Shown: positions 53,588 through 63,282 of the stretch, in pieces
How positions within the stretch are numbered: position 1 is the first letter of the stretch
Layout: every line of letters begins with the position of its first letter
Assembly (NCBI RefSeq): GCF_014332695.1
Contig: NZ_MBUA01000012.1
Coordinates: forward strand, 57,858 to 121,857
Origin: Flavihumibacter stibioxidans
GTDB lineage: Bacteria; Bacteroidota; Bacteroidia; Chitinophagales; Chitinophagaceae
DNA length: 64,000 bases
Direction of reading: 5' to 3'
The notes under the pieces: generated by a model
Seen by the model: only the letters and a program-made list of their open reading frames with translations
What the model was told of the DNA's origin: nothing
The model's database searches: none
Made by a program: the position numbers and the translations under genes

Positions 53588-55153
53588 ATGAACGAAACCA
53601 TAATGATATTAATCGCAGCTATTACAGGGCTGGCAGCCGGTATAGTGGCGGGAAAATTCATTTTCAAGGCCAACACGCAGCAAAAGATCAATGAAGCAGA
53701 ACTGCATGCAAAGCAAATTCTGAAAGACGCTCAGTCACAGGCAGAAACCCTTAAAAAGGAAAAACTTCTCGAAGCCAAGGAAAAATTCGTGCAGTTAAAA
53801 GCAGAGCACGACAAGGAAGTGCTGGACAGGAACCGGAAACTGGGTGATTCTGAAAACCGGATTAAGCAGAAAGAGCAGACAATCAACCAGAAAGAGGGTA
53901 ACCTCGACAAGCAGATCAAAGAGAATGAAGCCATCAAGGAAAACCTGAACCGCCAGATTGAACTGGTGAATATCAAGCGTACCGAGCTGGAAAAACACCA
54001 GGAAGAACATATCCGCCGCCTGGAAAAGATCGCCGGATTAACCGCTGATGAAGCCAGGAACCAGCTGGTAGAAAGCCTGAAACAGGAAGCACACACCCAG
54101 GCCATCGCAGTTCAGCAGGAAATCATCGACGACGCCAAACAAAAAGCCAATAAGGAAGCGCGTAAGATCATCATCCAGACCATCCAGCGTACAGCCGCGG
54201 AGCAGGCAATTGAAAACTCCATCACTGTATTCAACCTGGAGAGCGATGAGATCAAGGGCCAGATCATCGGCCGTGAGGGACGTAATATCCGGGCCATTGA
54301 AGCGGCTACCGGTGTGGACCTGATTGTGGACGATACCCCGGAAGCCATCATTCTTTCATCCTTTGATCCCCTGCGCCGGGAAATTGCCCGTCTCAGCCTC
54401 CAGCGCCTGGTAACCGACGGACGTATCCACCCGGCCCGTATTGAGGAAGTGGTGGAGAAAACCCGTCGCCAGATTGAGGAGCAGGTGATGGAAATTGGTG
54501 AAAGGACAGTGATTGAACTCGGTATCCATGGCCTTCACAAGGAGTTGGTACGGATTGTAGGTAAAATGAGGTTCCGTTCTTCTTACGGCCAGAACCTGCT
54601 GATGCACAGCCGTGAAGTAGCCAACCTCTGTGGTATCATGGCATCTGAACTGGGCATGAACCCCAAACTGGCCAAACGCGCCGGACTCCTGCACGATATT
54701 GGTAAAGTTCCTGATGAGGAATCAGAACTGAGCCATGCCCTGCTGGGCGCTAAACTGGCGGAAAAATATGGGGAGAACCCTGCCGTGGTAAACGCTATCG
54801 GAGCCCACCATGATGAGATGGAAATGCAGTATGTGATCTCTCCGATCGTTCAGGCCTGTGACGCCATCAGCGGCGCCCGTCCCGGAGCACGTCGTGAGAT
54901 CATGCAGCAATACCTGCAAAGGATCAAGGACCTGGAAAATATGGCGATGGCCTACCAGGGAGTGGAAAAAGCCTATGCTATCCAGGCCGGACGTGAGCTG
55001 AGGGTAATCGTGGAAGCAGACAAGGTTACGGATGCAGACAGTGACCGCCTGAGTTTTGAAATAGCACAGAAAATCCAGACGGAAATGACTTTCCCCGGCC
55101 AGATCAGGGTAACCGTGATCAGGGAAAAGAGGGCTGTGAACGTGGCGAGATAG
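53588..55153 (+). CDS. rny: ribonuclease Y
   Basis: Membrane-anchored endoribonuclease that starts mRNA decay. One N-terminal helix ([22 protein letters not shown]) is followed by a long charged coiled coil (about residues 30-200), a KH RNA-binding domain (about 210-275, [19 protein letters not shown]) and an HD phosphohydrolase domain with the metal motif HDIGK. Length 521 is typical. A TATTTTCG box at about 53,500 (near the -7 consensus) may drive it with an 80-base leader. Confidence 0.95.
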   Translation: MNETIMILIAAITGLAAGIVAGKFIFKANTQQKINEAELHAKQILKDAQSQAETLKKEKLLEAKEKFVQLKAEHDKEVLDRNRKLGDSENRIKQKEQTINQKEGNLDKQIKENEAIKENLNRQIELVNIKRTELEKHQEEHIRRLEKIAGLTADEARNQLVESLKQEAHTQAIAVQQEIIDDAKQKANKEARKIIIQTIQRTAAEQAIENSITVFNLESDEIKGQIIGREGRNIRAIEAATGVDLIVDDTPEAIILSSFDPLRREIARLSLQRLVTDGRIHPARIEEVVEKTRRQIEEQVMEIGERTVIELGIHGLHKELVRIVGKMRFRSSYGQNLLMHSREVANLCGIMASELGMNPKLAKRAGLLHDIGKVPDEESELSHALLGAKLAEKYGENPAVVNAIGAHHDEMEMQYVISPIVQACDAISGARPGARREIMQQYLQRIKDLENMAMAYQGVEKAYAIQAGRELRVIVEADKVTDADSDRLSFEIAQKIQTEMTFPGQIRVTVIREKRAVNVAR

Positions 55154-55185
55154 TCCCTGGCTTTTTCACCTTTTTTCTATTTTCT

Positions 55186-55216
55186 TTTGGAGATTCAATA
55201 TTAACTCCTACCTTTG
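55186..55216 (+). promoter_or_regulatory. promoter of rplS
   Basis: TTTG (55,186-55,189), 19 bases, then TACCTTTG (55,209-55,216): a full match to the Bacteroidota TTTG-N19-TAnnTTTG promoter. Predicted leader of about 20 bases to the rplS ATG. Confidence 0.75.
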
Positions 55217-55239
55217 CCGTCCGATAAAATTAGAATGTC

Positions 55240-55602
55240 ATGAACGCAGTAGCATTTGTTCACGAGCAGTTAACGCAGAAAAGAGAATTCCCGAAGTTCA
55301 AAGCCGGTGACAACGTTACCGTTAACTATAAGATTGTAGAAGGAAACAAGGAGCGTATCCAGAGTTTCAAAGGCGATGTAATTAAGCGCCAGGGACAGGG
55401 TAGCACCCAAACCTTTACCGTTCGTAAGATCTCTGACGGTGTGGGTGTGGAAAGGACCTTCCCCCTGTTCAGCCCGAACATTGACTCTATAGTGATGAAC
55501 AAAGTAGGCAAGGTTCGCCGCGCGAAACTTTACTTCCTGCGCGAACGCAGCGGAAAGAGCGCACGTATCAAGGAAAAGAAAATGGCAGTTGCTGCAAAAT
55601 AA
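55240..55602 (+). CDS. rplS: 50S ribosomal protein L19
   Basis: Large-subunit ribosomal protein at the subunit interface. Family segments are [46 protein letters not shown] and [23 protein letters not shown]. Length 120. It has its own promoter and a strong terminator, so it is transcribed alone. Confidence 0.97.
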   Translation: MNAVAFVHEQLTQKREFPKFKAGDNVTVNYKIVEGNKERIQSFKGDVIKRQGQGSTQTFTVRKISDGVGVERTFPLFSPNIDSIVMNKVGKVRRAKLYFLRERSGKSARIKEKKMAVAAK

Positions 55603-55603
55603 T

Positions 55604-55640
55604 CCACAAAAAAGCCACCCTGAGGGTGGCTTTTTTGTGG
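55604..55640 (+). terminator. rho-independent terminator of rplS
   Basis: Perfect 17-bp stem around a three-base loop: CCACAAAAAAGCCACCC pairs with GGGTGGCTTTTTTGTGG, including the T tract. It starts just after the rplS stop codon. Confidence 0.87.
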
Positions 55641-55738
55641 GGGAAATATTCATACCCGGGTTGCAGAATTGTGAAATTGCTTTGAATCGTTTGCTCCAAT
55701 AATCCCGTATCTTTACAAACTACAAAAATCAATTTAGC

Positions 55739-55963
55739 ATGTTAGTAGCTAATCCTTTATTACTGATCTCCATGCCGGGTGGAAGTGAGTGGATCCTGAT
55801 CATCCTGGTAGTGCTGTTATTATTTGGTGGCAGAAAGATTCCCGAACTGATGCGTGGCCTGGGCCGTGGTATCCGTGAATTCCAGGATGCCAAGAACAAT
55901 GTGAAAGATGAAATTGAGCAGGGCATGAAAGAGAAGGAGAAGACCCCCACTTCCCAGCAATAA
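55739..55963 (+). CDS. tatA: twin-arginine translocase subunit TatA
   Basis: Pore-forming component of the Tat system that exports folded proteins. A short N-terminus and membrane helix (EWILIILVVLLLF) are followed by the GGRKIPELMRGLGRGIREF amphipathic helix and a charged tail, the TatA/E pattern. Length 74. tatC is not in the window. A TATCTTTA box lies about 25 bases upstream. Confidence 0.93.
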   Translation: MLVANPLLLISMPGGSEWILIILVVLLLFGGRKIPELMRGLGRGIREFQDAKNNVKDEIEQGMKEKEKTPTSQQ

Positions 55964-56005
55964 TGCCCCCGGACTTACCGCAAGCGTTGAACCATAGAAA
56001 CCAGA

Positions 56006-57448
56006 TTGGCTTTGTTTGTATACGAATCGATAGCAGACTATCATAAAGAATTGAAACAAAACTCCACTACCTGCGCTGCAGTAGTGGAGTTTTATTTGCA
56101 ACGAATCGCCGCTGAGAAACATCTCAACGCCTTTGTGGAAGTGTTTGAATCCGATGCCCGCCGCCAGGCAGGCGAGCTGGATAAAGCCATCAGATCCGGC
56201 CAACCCCTTCTGCCTTTGCACGGAGTGATCATTGGTATCAAGGATGTACTCTGCTACGAGGGACATAAGGTTTCCGCTGCATCCAGGATGCTGGAAGAAT
56301 TTACCGCCCCTTATTCCGCCACAGCTATCAGGAAATTGCTGGATGCAGGCGCCATCATCATAGGCCGCCTGAATTGCGACGAATTCGCCATGGGCTCCTC
56401 CAATGAAAACTCTGCCTACGGCCCAACCCTGAACGCACTCGACAATTCACGGGTACCAGGTGGATCTTCAGGTGGATCTGCCGTAGCTGTTCAGGCAGGA
56501 CTCTGCATGGTAAGCCTCGGAAGTGATACGGGCGGATCAGTACGCCAACCTGCCGATTTCTGCGGCATCATCGGGCTTAAACCCAGTTATGGACGCGTAT
56601 CCAGGTATGGGTTGATCGCTTATGCATCTTCTTTCGACCAGGTAGGAATCTTCGGTAAAAATGTACCGGATGTGGCATCGGTTTTACAGGTTATTTCAGG
56701 AGCCGACCCATTCGACAGCACTGCTTCCCCCAGGCAAGTGCCAGACTATATATCGGACTTAAAACCCTCCGCAACCCCCATCCGTTTCGCCTATTTCAGG
56801 GACGCCGTAGAGCACCCCTCGCTGGATCCTGAGATCAGGGCAGCCCTGCTCAGCTATTTCGACAGGCTCCGGCAAGCCGGCCATACTGTTGAGCCGGTCG
56901 AGTTCCCCCTGATGAAATATATTGTCCCGACCTATTATATCCTGACCACCGCTGAGGCTTCCTCCAACCTTTCCAGGTTCGACGGCGTGCGTTATGGACA
57001 CCGGAGCAAGCAGGCCTTTTCAGATTTAGCAGAATTTTATGCACATAACCGCTCTGAGGGTTTTGGCCCCGAAGTAAAGCGCAGGATCATGCTCGGCAGC
57101 TTCGTACTAAGTGCGGGATACTATGACGCTTACTTCACCCGCGCACAGCAGGTCCGTCGTCGCCTGGTTGATCAAACACAACTGATTTTCAAGGACTTCG
57201 ACGTTATTCTTTCCCCCACGGCCCCCACCCCGGCCTTCCGTTTCGGCGAAAAAACCGAAGATCCGATCGCCATGTACCTGGGTGATATTTACACCGTTTT
57301 CGCCAACCTTACAGGTGTTCCGGCGATCTCCCTCCCCATTTTTTGGCACAGTAATGGCATGCCTTTTGGTCTCCAGGCTATGACAAACCGGTTTGAAGAG
57401 CTATCTTTGCTGCAGGTTTCAGAGTTACTGGCACAGCAAAAAGCCTGA
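56006..57448 (+). CDS. gatA: Asp-tRNA(Asn)/Glu-tRNA(Gln) amidotransferase subunit A
   Basis: Amidase that supplies ammonia for transamidation of misacylated tRNA. The Ser-cisSer-Lys triad is complete and at family positions: K79 (GIKD), S154 (GGSSGGSA) and S178 (DTGGSVRQ). Length 480 is normal. The start is TTG at 56,006 (MALFVYESI); an in-frame stop lies 18 bases upstream and no ATG is available before residue 93, so an alternative start codon is required. gatB and gatC are not adjacent. Confidence 0.94.
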   Translation: MALFVYESIADYHKELKQNSTTCAAVVEFYLQRIAAEKHLNAFVEVFESDARRQAGELDKAIRSGQPLLPLHGVIIGIKDVLCYEGHKVSAASRMLEEFTAPYSATAIRKLLDAGAIIIGRLNCDEFAMGSSNENSAYGPTLNALDNSRVPGGSSGGSAVAVQAGLCMVSLGSDTGGSVRQPADFCGIIGLKPSYGRVSRYGLIAYASSFDQVGIFGKNVPDVASVLQVISGADPFDSTASPRQVPDYISDLKPSATPIRFAYFRDAVEHPSLDPEIRAALLSYFDRLRQAGHTVEPVEFPLMKYIVPTYYILTTAEASSNLSRFDGVRYGHRSKQAFSDLAEFYAHNRSEGFGPEVKRRIMLGSFVLSAGYYDAYFTRAQQVRRRLVDQTQLIFKDFDVILSPTAPTPAFRFGEKTEDPIAMYLGDIYTVFANLTGVPAISLPIFWHSNGMPFGLQAMTNRFEELSLLQVSELLAQQKA

Positions 57449-57518
57449 TCCATCCCCTTGAAAATGAACCAGAATATCTGCTGAGAAACTGTTTTGATTG
57501 TGAATTTAAATCTGGAAC

Positions 57519-58610
57519 ATGAAACAATTTCTATTGATTGGGACCTTTATCGCCGGGTCTTTTGGCTTATCCGTAGGCCAGGAAAACAGGCCGGTCAGTG
57601 GTCCCGGGATCTCAGCTGATACAACTGTTGAAAAATCGATGCCCGTGGCTACTACGCCAGCAGCTGCAGATTCATCAGTAGAAATCACCACTCCCACTGT
57701 TATCAGGGACCTTTTTGAAGCTGATGCCGCAGTAGCATCATCAGCCCCCCGACTGAATCCCAGGGCGGTAAGTTTTGTGGAAGGGTATATTGAAAGTCAT
57801 ACCAAATCCCTCACTGCCATGAAAGGATGGGCTATGCCCTATTTTAATATGATGGATGCCATCATGGTGCAGCATGGCCTGCCCAGGGAACTGAAATACC
57901 TGGCCGTTATCGAATCAAAACTCAAATCGAACGCAGTGTCCTGGGCCGGAGCCGTTGGTCCCTGGCAGTTTATGCGTTCCACGGCTATCAGACATGGACT
58001 CAAAGTAACCAAGGCTGTTGACGAACGCACCAATTACGTTAAAAGTACCCATGCCGCTGCCCGATACCTGAAAGAACTTTACCGGATCTACGGAGACTGG
58101 TTACTGGCCATTGCCGCCTATAATGCCGGTCCCGGCAATGTACAGAAAGCCATTGCGCGCAGCGGTAGCCGTAATTTCTGGGATCTTCAATATTTCCTGC
58201 CCACCGAGACCCGTAACCATGTAAAAAAATTCATCGGCACCCACTATATTTTCGAGGGCCAGGGTGGCCTGACCACACTTACAAAGGCTGAAGTAAAGGA
58301 ACATTATGGCCCCAGCTTATATGCATTCAGCAGGAAAATAACCCAGGAGGAGCAGCAATCGGCAAAAAGCCAGAAGATTTCGGGCAAATACCAGTCGGTG
58401 GTAATCGCCAAGCATATCCTGATGGACCTCAGCGAATTCAACAGGTACAATCCGGATTTTGATCGGGTTATGTCCACTGCCGCCACAGGGTATGAAATGC
58501 ATTTACCAGGAGAAAAAATGGAACTTTTCAACGCCAACAAATACAATATTTTACAGGAGTCCGTACAGTTACTGCTGAGCAGTTCAGCGGCTTTGAATAC
58601 CATTCTTTAA
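57519..58610 (+). CDS. lytic transglycosylase (MltD-like, no LysM)
   Basis: Cleaves peptidoglycan glycan strands. Signal peptide (residues 1-20) and a Ser/Thr/Ala-rich linker (about 30-75) are followed by an SLT domain (about 110-240) with catalytic E132 in LAVIESKLKSNAVSWAGAVGPWQFM and the AAYNAGPGNV motif. No LysM motifs are visible at the C-terminus, unlike E. coli MltD; the 100-residue tail is unassigned. Its stop overlaps the convergent pabB by four bases. Confidence 0.9.
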   Translation: MKQFLLIGTFIAGSFGLSVGQENRPVSGPGISADTTVEKSMPVATTPAAADSSVEITTPTVIRDLFEADAAVASSAPRLNPRAVSFVEGYIESHTKSLTAMKGWAMPYFNMMDAIMVQHGLPRELKYLAVIESKLKSNAVSWAGAVGPWQFMRSTAIRHGLKVTKAVDERTNYVKSTHAAARYLKELYRIYGDWLLAIAAYNAGPGNVQKAIARSGSRNFWDLQYFLPTETRNHVKKFIGTHYIFEGQGGLTTLTKAEVKEHYGPSLYAFSRKITQEEQQSAKSQKISGKYQSVVIAKHILMDLSEFNRYNPDFDRVMSTAATGYEMHLPGEKMELFNANKYNILQESVQLLLSSSAALNTIL

Positions 58611-59923
58611 CTACCCAGGGCTTCCCGGATGGCAGCAGCCTTTAACAGGCATTCTTCATACTCGAGTGCTGCATCTGCATACCAGGTGATGCCCGATCCG
58701 ACCAGGCAATTCAGGTATTTTTTGGACTCATTATACATGATGCTCCTGATCACTACATTGAAATCGGCATCTCCCGTGGGACTGACATACCCTACTGCAC
58801 CGGAGAAAATACCGCGTCGCACCAACTCATATTGCTCAATCAGCTCAAGGACCCTTTTCTTCGGCGCACCTGTCATGGACCCCATCGGGAAACAGGCTTT
58901 TACCGCATCCACCCAGTTCAACCCGTCTGCCAGCAGCCCGGTAACCGTAGAGATCATCTGGTGAACCTGGGGGAAACTATACACGCCAAACAATTCCTCT
59001 ACCTCCACCGTTCCGGCCTTACAGATCCGCGACAGGTCATTTCTCACCAGGTCAACCACCATTACATTTTCGGAACGTTCCTTAAGGCTGGACACCAGGC
59101 CCTCTGCCAGCCGGGTATCTTCCGCAGGATCCTGCAGGTTGCGCGCTGCGGTTCCTTTTATCGGCTGCGACCACACACGGCCAGATTCGATTTTCAGAAA
59201 TCGTTCCGGACTGGCGCAGGCAAGGTAAAGCTCATTGATCCTGTAATAAACCGAAAACGGATTGGGCGAGATGGCCGCCAGCCGCTGGTAAACTGCCACA
59301 GGATTTATCCTTACCTCCCCGGCAAAAAATTCCTGGCAAAAATTTATTTCATAACAATCACCCCTATGGATATGCGCTTTTAGGATGTTTATCCTGCTGA
59401 CATATTCTTCCCTTTTAAAAGCAGGCGTTAATTCCACAGGCTGCGTTGCTCCTGTCGTGCCAGTTGTTTCAGCCGGGGAAGCCAGCACCAGCCGCATCAA
59501 CTCAGAGGTATCAAGGGAATAGCTGCTGACAAGAACTTCCTTCCCTTTCACAAGCAGCAGATGCTCGGGTACAAAAAAATAACAGTCGGGGAATCCAAGC
59601 GGATCAGGCAGTCGTGATGGCACCTGCTCTGTTTCCTGTTTCAGGTCAAAACCAAAATGACCGAACAGCCAGTCGCGCTGCTGAAAAGCAAATGCGTTCA
59701 ACAGGCCGAAAGCGTTCCCTGCATTGACCTTCACCCATTTCCAGGCACCTGCAGCCACCAGGCATTCATAGCTGCCATGCTTGTCATGGTAACCATGATT
59801 GTCCATAAAGCAACAAATGTTGAACTGGTTGGCCCAATTCAACATTTGCTGTTTTAGAACAGGCGTTACAGTGAGGGCAAATGCCGTAAAGGAACGCACT
59901 GAAGCATTATCTTGTGTAGACAT
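58607..59923 (-). CDS. pabB: aminodeoxychorismate synthase component I
   Basis: Converts chorismate to 4-amino-4-deoxychorismate for folate synthesis. The chorismate-binding domain has PIKGTAAR (the PIKGT motif marks PabB rather than TrpE), VVDLVRNDLSRIC, HQMISTVTG, PMGSMTGAPKKRVLELI and GSGITWYADAALEYEE. Length 438 fits. No glutaminase (PabA) is next to it. The start shares one base with the stop of the acidic protein gene, so the two are probably coupled. Confidence 0.9.
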   Translation of the reverse strand: MSTQDNASVRSFTAFALTVTPVLKQQMLNWANQFNICCFMDNHGYHDKHGSYECLVAAGAWKWVKVNAGNAFGLLNAFAFQQRDWLFGHFGFDLKQETEQVPSRLPDPLGFPDCYFFVPEHLLLVKGKEVLVSSYSLDTSELMRLVLASPAETTGTTGATQPVELTPAFKREEYVSRINILKAHIHRGDCYEINFCQEFFAGEVRINPVAVYQRLAAISPNPFSVYYRINELYLACASPERFLKIESGRVWSQPIKGTAARNLQDPAEDTRLAEGLVSSLKERSENVMVVDLVRNDLSRICKAGTVEVEELFGVYSFPQVHQMISTVTGLLADGLNWVDAVKACFPMGSMTGAPKKRVLELIEQYELVRRGIFSGAVGYVSPTGDADFNVVIRSIMYNESKKYLNCLVGSGITWYADAALEYEECLLKAAAIREALGS

Positions 59924-60357
59924 CAGAAATCATCGTCGTCATCGTCAAAGCCGGTATCATTGAAGAGATCCATATCCTTAAAATCTTCATCAAGGCCAAG
60001 GTCATCTTCGTCTTTTCCTGCTTTTTTACTGCCTCCGGCCGGACTTTTCTTGGTCTTTGATTTTGGAAGATCGAATTCTTCGAAATCAGGGTCCCAGCTA
60101 TCATCTTCTTCTACTTTATCCCAATCATCTTCTTCCTCCACATCTTCCTCCTCCTCTTCCTCATCTTCGGATTTTGATTTGGTTGCCTTGGCGGATTTCT
60201 TTGCGGGTGCTTTCGGGGTTTCCTCATCATCCTCTAAATCATCCTCCTCATCTTCCATTTGCTTTTTGGATTTTGAAGATGCTTTCTTTACAGGCTTATC
60301 TGAACTATCAGCAGCCTTCGGGGTCGTCTTTTTTTCCTTATCAGATTTTGAAGCCAT
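59923..60357 (-). CDS. acidic/lysine-rich low-complexity protein
   Basis: A 144-residue protein made almost only of Asp, Glu, Lys, Ser, Ala and Pro, with an acidic run of about nine in the middle and a tail of six Asp before the final Phe. Lys/Ala/Ser patches (KKASSKSKK, KKSAKATKSKS) alternate with acidic stretches. It is surely disordered. Short hydrophobic islands (WDPDFEEFDLP, LFNDTGF) may be binding motifs. It sits between purA and pabB, coupled to pabB. The function is unknown; a nucleic-acid or ribosome-binding partner is one guess. Coding potential is supported by the long intact frame and the tight junction. Confidence 0.7.
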   Translation of the reverse strand: MASKSDKEKKTTPKAADSSDKPVKKASSKSKKQMEDEEDDLEDDEETPKAPAKKSAKATKSKSEDEEEEEEDVEEEDDWDKVEEDDSWDPDFEEFDLPKSKTKKSPAGGSKKAGKDEDDLGLDEDFKDMDLFNDTGFDDDDDDF

Positions 60358-60444
60358 ATCACAAAAGGGATTACGTTGTAAAATTTCAGCGTTCTTTTTA
60401 ATTGGCCAAATTTTTAAATAATTTTTTTAACCGGCTTCAATCAC

Positions 60445-61707
60445 TTATACCGTTACAATCTGGTCGCGGCCGGGACCATTGGAAATATGGCTCACCTTAA
60501 CACCGGTGAACTCATTGATGAAGCCAACATACTCTTTCATTTTTTCGGGCAATCCGGCATAATCAGTAATCTGGGTGGTGTCGGTATTCCAGCCAGGAAA
60601 TGCCTGCAATTCGGGAACGATCTGGTGACGGGTCATCTGGAAAGGAACATAGGGGGTAACCTGCCCATCCACATTATAGGCGGTACAAACGCTCAATTCC
60701 TTGAATTTATCCAGCACATCGGCTTTTGTCATGATCACTTTGGTAACACCATTGATCATGCAGGCGTATTTGAGTGCCACCAGGTCGATCCAGCCGCAAC
60801 GGCGCGGACGGCCCGTAGTGGCGCCGAATTCGTTACCCAGTTTGCGAAGTTCTTCGCCGGTTTCATCTTCCAACTCAGTTGGAAATGGTCCGCTACCAAC
60901 ACGGGTACAATAGGCCTTGGTTACGCCCATCACATCACGTATCTTCTGCGGAGCCACACCCAAACCGTTGCAAACGCCGGATGTAGTTGTGTTCGAAGAA
61001 GTTACAAATGGGAAAGTTCCGAAATCAATATCCAGCATACTGCCTTGTGCACCTTCTGCCAGCACTTTTTTACCCGCAGAAATCTTTTCATTGATAAAAT
61101 ACTCCCCATTGACAACATTCAGGCTGCGCAGGAAATCAATTGCCTCGAAAAACTCTTCTTCCCAGGCAGTGATATCTTCCTGGAAATTAAAATTATCGAG
61201 CAGGCGCTGGTGCTTGAGCCGAAGCCGGATATAGGAAGTGGTAAAACTTTTATCGAGCAGATCGCCCACCCGAAGGCCATTACGGCCGGTTTTATCCATA
61301 TAGGCAGGCCCGATCCCTTTCAGGGTGGAACCGATCTTGTCATTTCCTTTCTGCAATTCTGAAGCCTTATCCAGTGCACGGTGGGTAGGCAGGATCAGGT
61401 GAGTACGCTGTGAAATGAAAAGGTTTTTCCTTACATCTACACCAAAACCGGCTACTGTTTCGCATTCCCTTTTCAGGGTTACCGGATCCAGCACCACACC
61501 GTTTCCGATCAGGTTGGTTGTATTTTCATGAAAAACACCGGAAGGGATCTGGTGCAGAACTACTTTTTTCCCTCCGACATAAAGGGTATGACCTGCATTG
61601 GGACCGCCCTGGAAACGGGCGATGATATCATATTGGGGGGCAAAATAATCTACTATCTTACCCTTACCCTCGTCGCCCCACTGGAGGCCTAAAATTGCAT
61701 CTACCAT
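60445..61707 (-). CDS. purA: adenylosuccinate synthetase
   Basis: GTP-dependent first committed step of AMP synthesis from IMP. Motifs: GLQWGDEGKGKIVD (GTP loop, catalytic Asp), GGPNAGHT with the catalytic His, STLKGIGPAYMDK, EGAQGSMLDIDFGTFPFVTSS, and RPRRCGWIDLVAL near the C-terminus; the final part has ISNGPGRDQ. Length 420. A -7 box TATTTTTG is present upstream. Confidence 0.96.
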   Translation of the reverse strand: MVDAILGLQWGDEGKGKIVDYFAPQYDIIARFQGGPNAGHTLYVGGKKVVLHQIPSGVFHENTTNLIGNGVVLDPVTLKRECETVAGFGVDVRKNLFISQRTHLILPTHRALDKASELQKGNDKIGSTLKGIGPAYMDKTGRNGLRVGDLLDKSFTTSYIRLRLKHQRLLDNFNFQEDITAWEEEFFEAIDFLRSLNVVNGEYFINEKISAGKKVLAEGAQGSMLDIDFGTFPFVTSSNTTTSGVCNGLGVAPQKIRDVMGVTKAYCTRVGSGPFPTELEDETGEELRKLGNEFGATTGRPRRCGWIDLVALKYACMINGVTKVIMTKADVLDKFKELSVCTAYNVDGQVTPYVPFQMTRHQIVPELQAFPGWNTDTTQITDYAGLPEKMKEYVGFINEFTGVKVSHISNGPGRDQIVTV

Positions 61708-61745
61708 GATTGTTTTTTGTATGCTTGCTGAATTGAATCAGCCAG

Positions 61746-61753
61746 CAAAAATA
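61746..61753 (-). promoter_or_regulatory. -7 box TATTTTTG of purA
   Basis: TATTTTTG on the minus strand matches TAnnTTTG, about 38 bases before the purA ATG. No clear -33 TTG at the right distance. Confidence 0.45.
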
Positions 61754-61774
61754 GGTGTAACAAAGACAAATAAA

Positions 61775-61809
61775 AAAAGCAAAAAAGGGCGCCCCCGAAG
61801 AGACGCCCT
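61775..61809 (-). terminator. rho-independent terminator of the susCD operon
   Basis: On the minus strand a 10-bp stem (61,786-61,795 with 61,800-61,809, including G-T pairs) closes a TTCG tetraloop and is followed by six T. It lies 45 bases past the SusD stop. Confidence 0.85.
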
Positions 61810-61854
61810 GAATTTCAGCTAATTGGCCAAAGTTTAAACCCCAAACAAATATGG

Positions 61855-63261
61855 TTACTGACAGGGGTTCACACTATCCCAATCCGATTCGGCCTTTGGA
61901 ACCAGGAACTGGGTAAATACCGAGTGGGTTGCCTTGTCGAGTGGCAGTGTATTGAGTTTGTCATAGCGGCGCATATCAAACCAACGGTGCCCCTCCATGA
62001 AAAGGGAATACCTTCTCTGCTGCAACAGTTCATCGATGAGTTTGGCCTTGTCACCGATGACAGCAGGTTTGGCAGTGGCAAGTTTCTGGAGACCATTACC
62101 CTCCCGGATGATATCAAGGGCAGCAACCGCACCGGACAGGTCGTCTTTTTGCAATTTGGCTTCAGCATACATCAGCACCAGCTCCTCGTTACGGATGATC
62201 TTAATGGGCGAGGTGTTGGTTGCATACATCTGTACTTCATGGCTCATCAGGGGGTAATCGGGTGGAGCAGATGCTTCTTCACGCTCCCTTACCCTTGCAA
62301 TACCACCCTCGGCCATACTGGCTCCGAATACACGCTTGTCGCCAGTTTCAGCCTCAGGAATGAATTTTGACTGCACCAGCATCGGAGTGCCGGTATTGTC
62401 AAATGAACGCCAGAGGGGATTGGTCACATCGCCGGAAACGTTCGAGAACATAAACTCAGGCCCTGCCTGCAGGTCGCCATCAAGATCCATAAAGGATGCA
62501 TTCAATGCAGTTTCCAGGCCGGTCCAGTCCTTCTGGTACATGGCGATACGGGCTGCGACCGCACGGTTGAATTTCTTGAAACCCTCCACAGTTGACAGGT
62601 CACCCCAACCGGTTACCATTGTGAAAGGGAAAGCAGCGGAACCCGCCTGCTCCAATGCAGCCAGACCTTCGTCTGCAAGGCCTTTCAGGTAGGTAAGGGA
62701 TTCCGTATAGTTCTTGAAGCAGCCAGGCTTCAGCAGATCGCCCTCTGAACTCAGATCAGAGAAACTGGTACGGATACCATTGTTGCCCATCATATTCAGG
62801 CAATTCAGCATGGCATAAGCCTGTACGGTTTTGCCAAACCCTTTTGCTGCGGCTTTTTCCGCGTCGGAAAGCGCCGAAGTATTCTGGGCCGACTGCAGCA
62901 TGATTTCCGCACGACGGCGGGTTTGGTTGAATGACAGGTACCAGCCATACATAATGCCGGCTGCATCGAGTGGGATTTCTCCCTGTAACTCGCGGTAGTA
63001 ACGGCTTTCAGTCTGGGCAAAGTATACGATCTCACGACCGATGGAGCCCGACCAGGCACGGAAAGAAAACACGCCGTCCGGCATCACGGACTGTACACCA
63101 ACACCCAACTGGCCGATCTGTGCCCGGGTAGCATCTCTCAAAACCGATTCCTGTGTGGGAGCATTCGGGTTTTGAACATAATCTGTTTTGGTGCAGGAAC
63201 TGCCGAGGACCGTTATGACAGACAGCAACAACACACTGCCTTTATAAAACTTCTTTAACAT
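61855..63261 (-). CDS. SusD/RagB-family outer-membrane lipoprotein
   Basis: Surface lipoprotein that captures a nutrient, usually glycan or peptide, and works as a lid on its SusC transporter. Signal with lipobox LGSSC (Cys23), then the SusD helical N-terminal region (TRAQIGQLGVGVQSV, IMYGWYLSFNQTRRRAEIML). The C-terminal region RNEELVLMYAEAKLQ and LLQQRRYSLFMEGHRWFDMRRYDKL is diagnostic of the family. Length 468. It lies 21 bases after the SusC gene. No glycosidase is in view, so the substrate is open. Confidence 0.92.
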   Translation of the reverse strand: MLKKFYKGSVLLLSVITVLGSSCTKTDYVQNPNAPTQESVLRDATRAQIGQLGVGVQSVMPDGVFSFRAWSGSIGREIVYFAQTESRYYRELQGEIPLDAAGIMYGWYLSFNQTRRRAEIMLQSAQNTSALSDAEKAAAKGFGKTVQAYAMLNCLNMMGNNGIRTSFSDLSSEGDLLKPGCFKNYTESLTYLKGLADEGLAALEQAGSAAFPFTMVTGWGDLSTVEGFKKFNRAVAARIAMYQKDWTGLETALNASFMDLDGDLQAGPEFMFSNVSGDVTNPLWRSFDNTGTPMLVQSKFIPEAETGDKRVFGASMAEGGIARVREREEASAPPDYPLMSHEVQMYATNTSPIKIIRNEELVLMYAEAKLQKDDLSGAVAALDIIREGNGLQKLATAKPAVIGDKAKLIDELLQQRRYSLFMEGHRWFDMRRYDKLNTLPLDKATHSVFTQFLVPKAESDWDSVNPCQ

Positions 63262-63282
63262 AGATTCAAATTGAAAGGTGAA

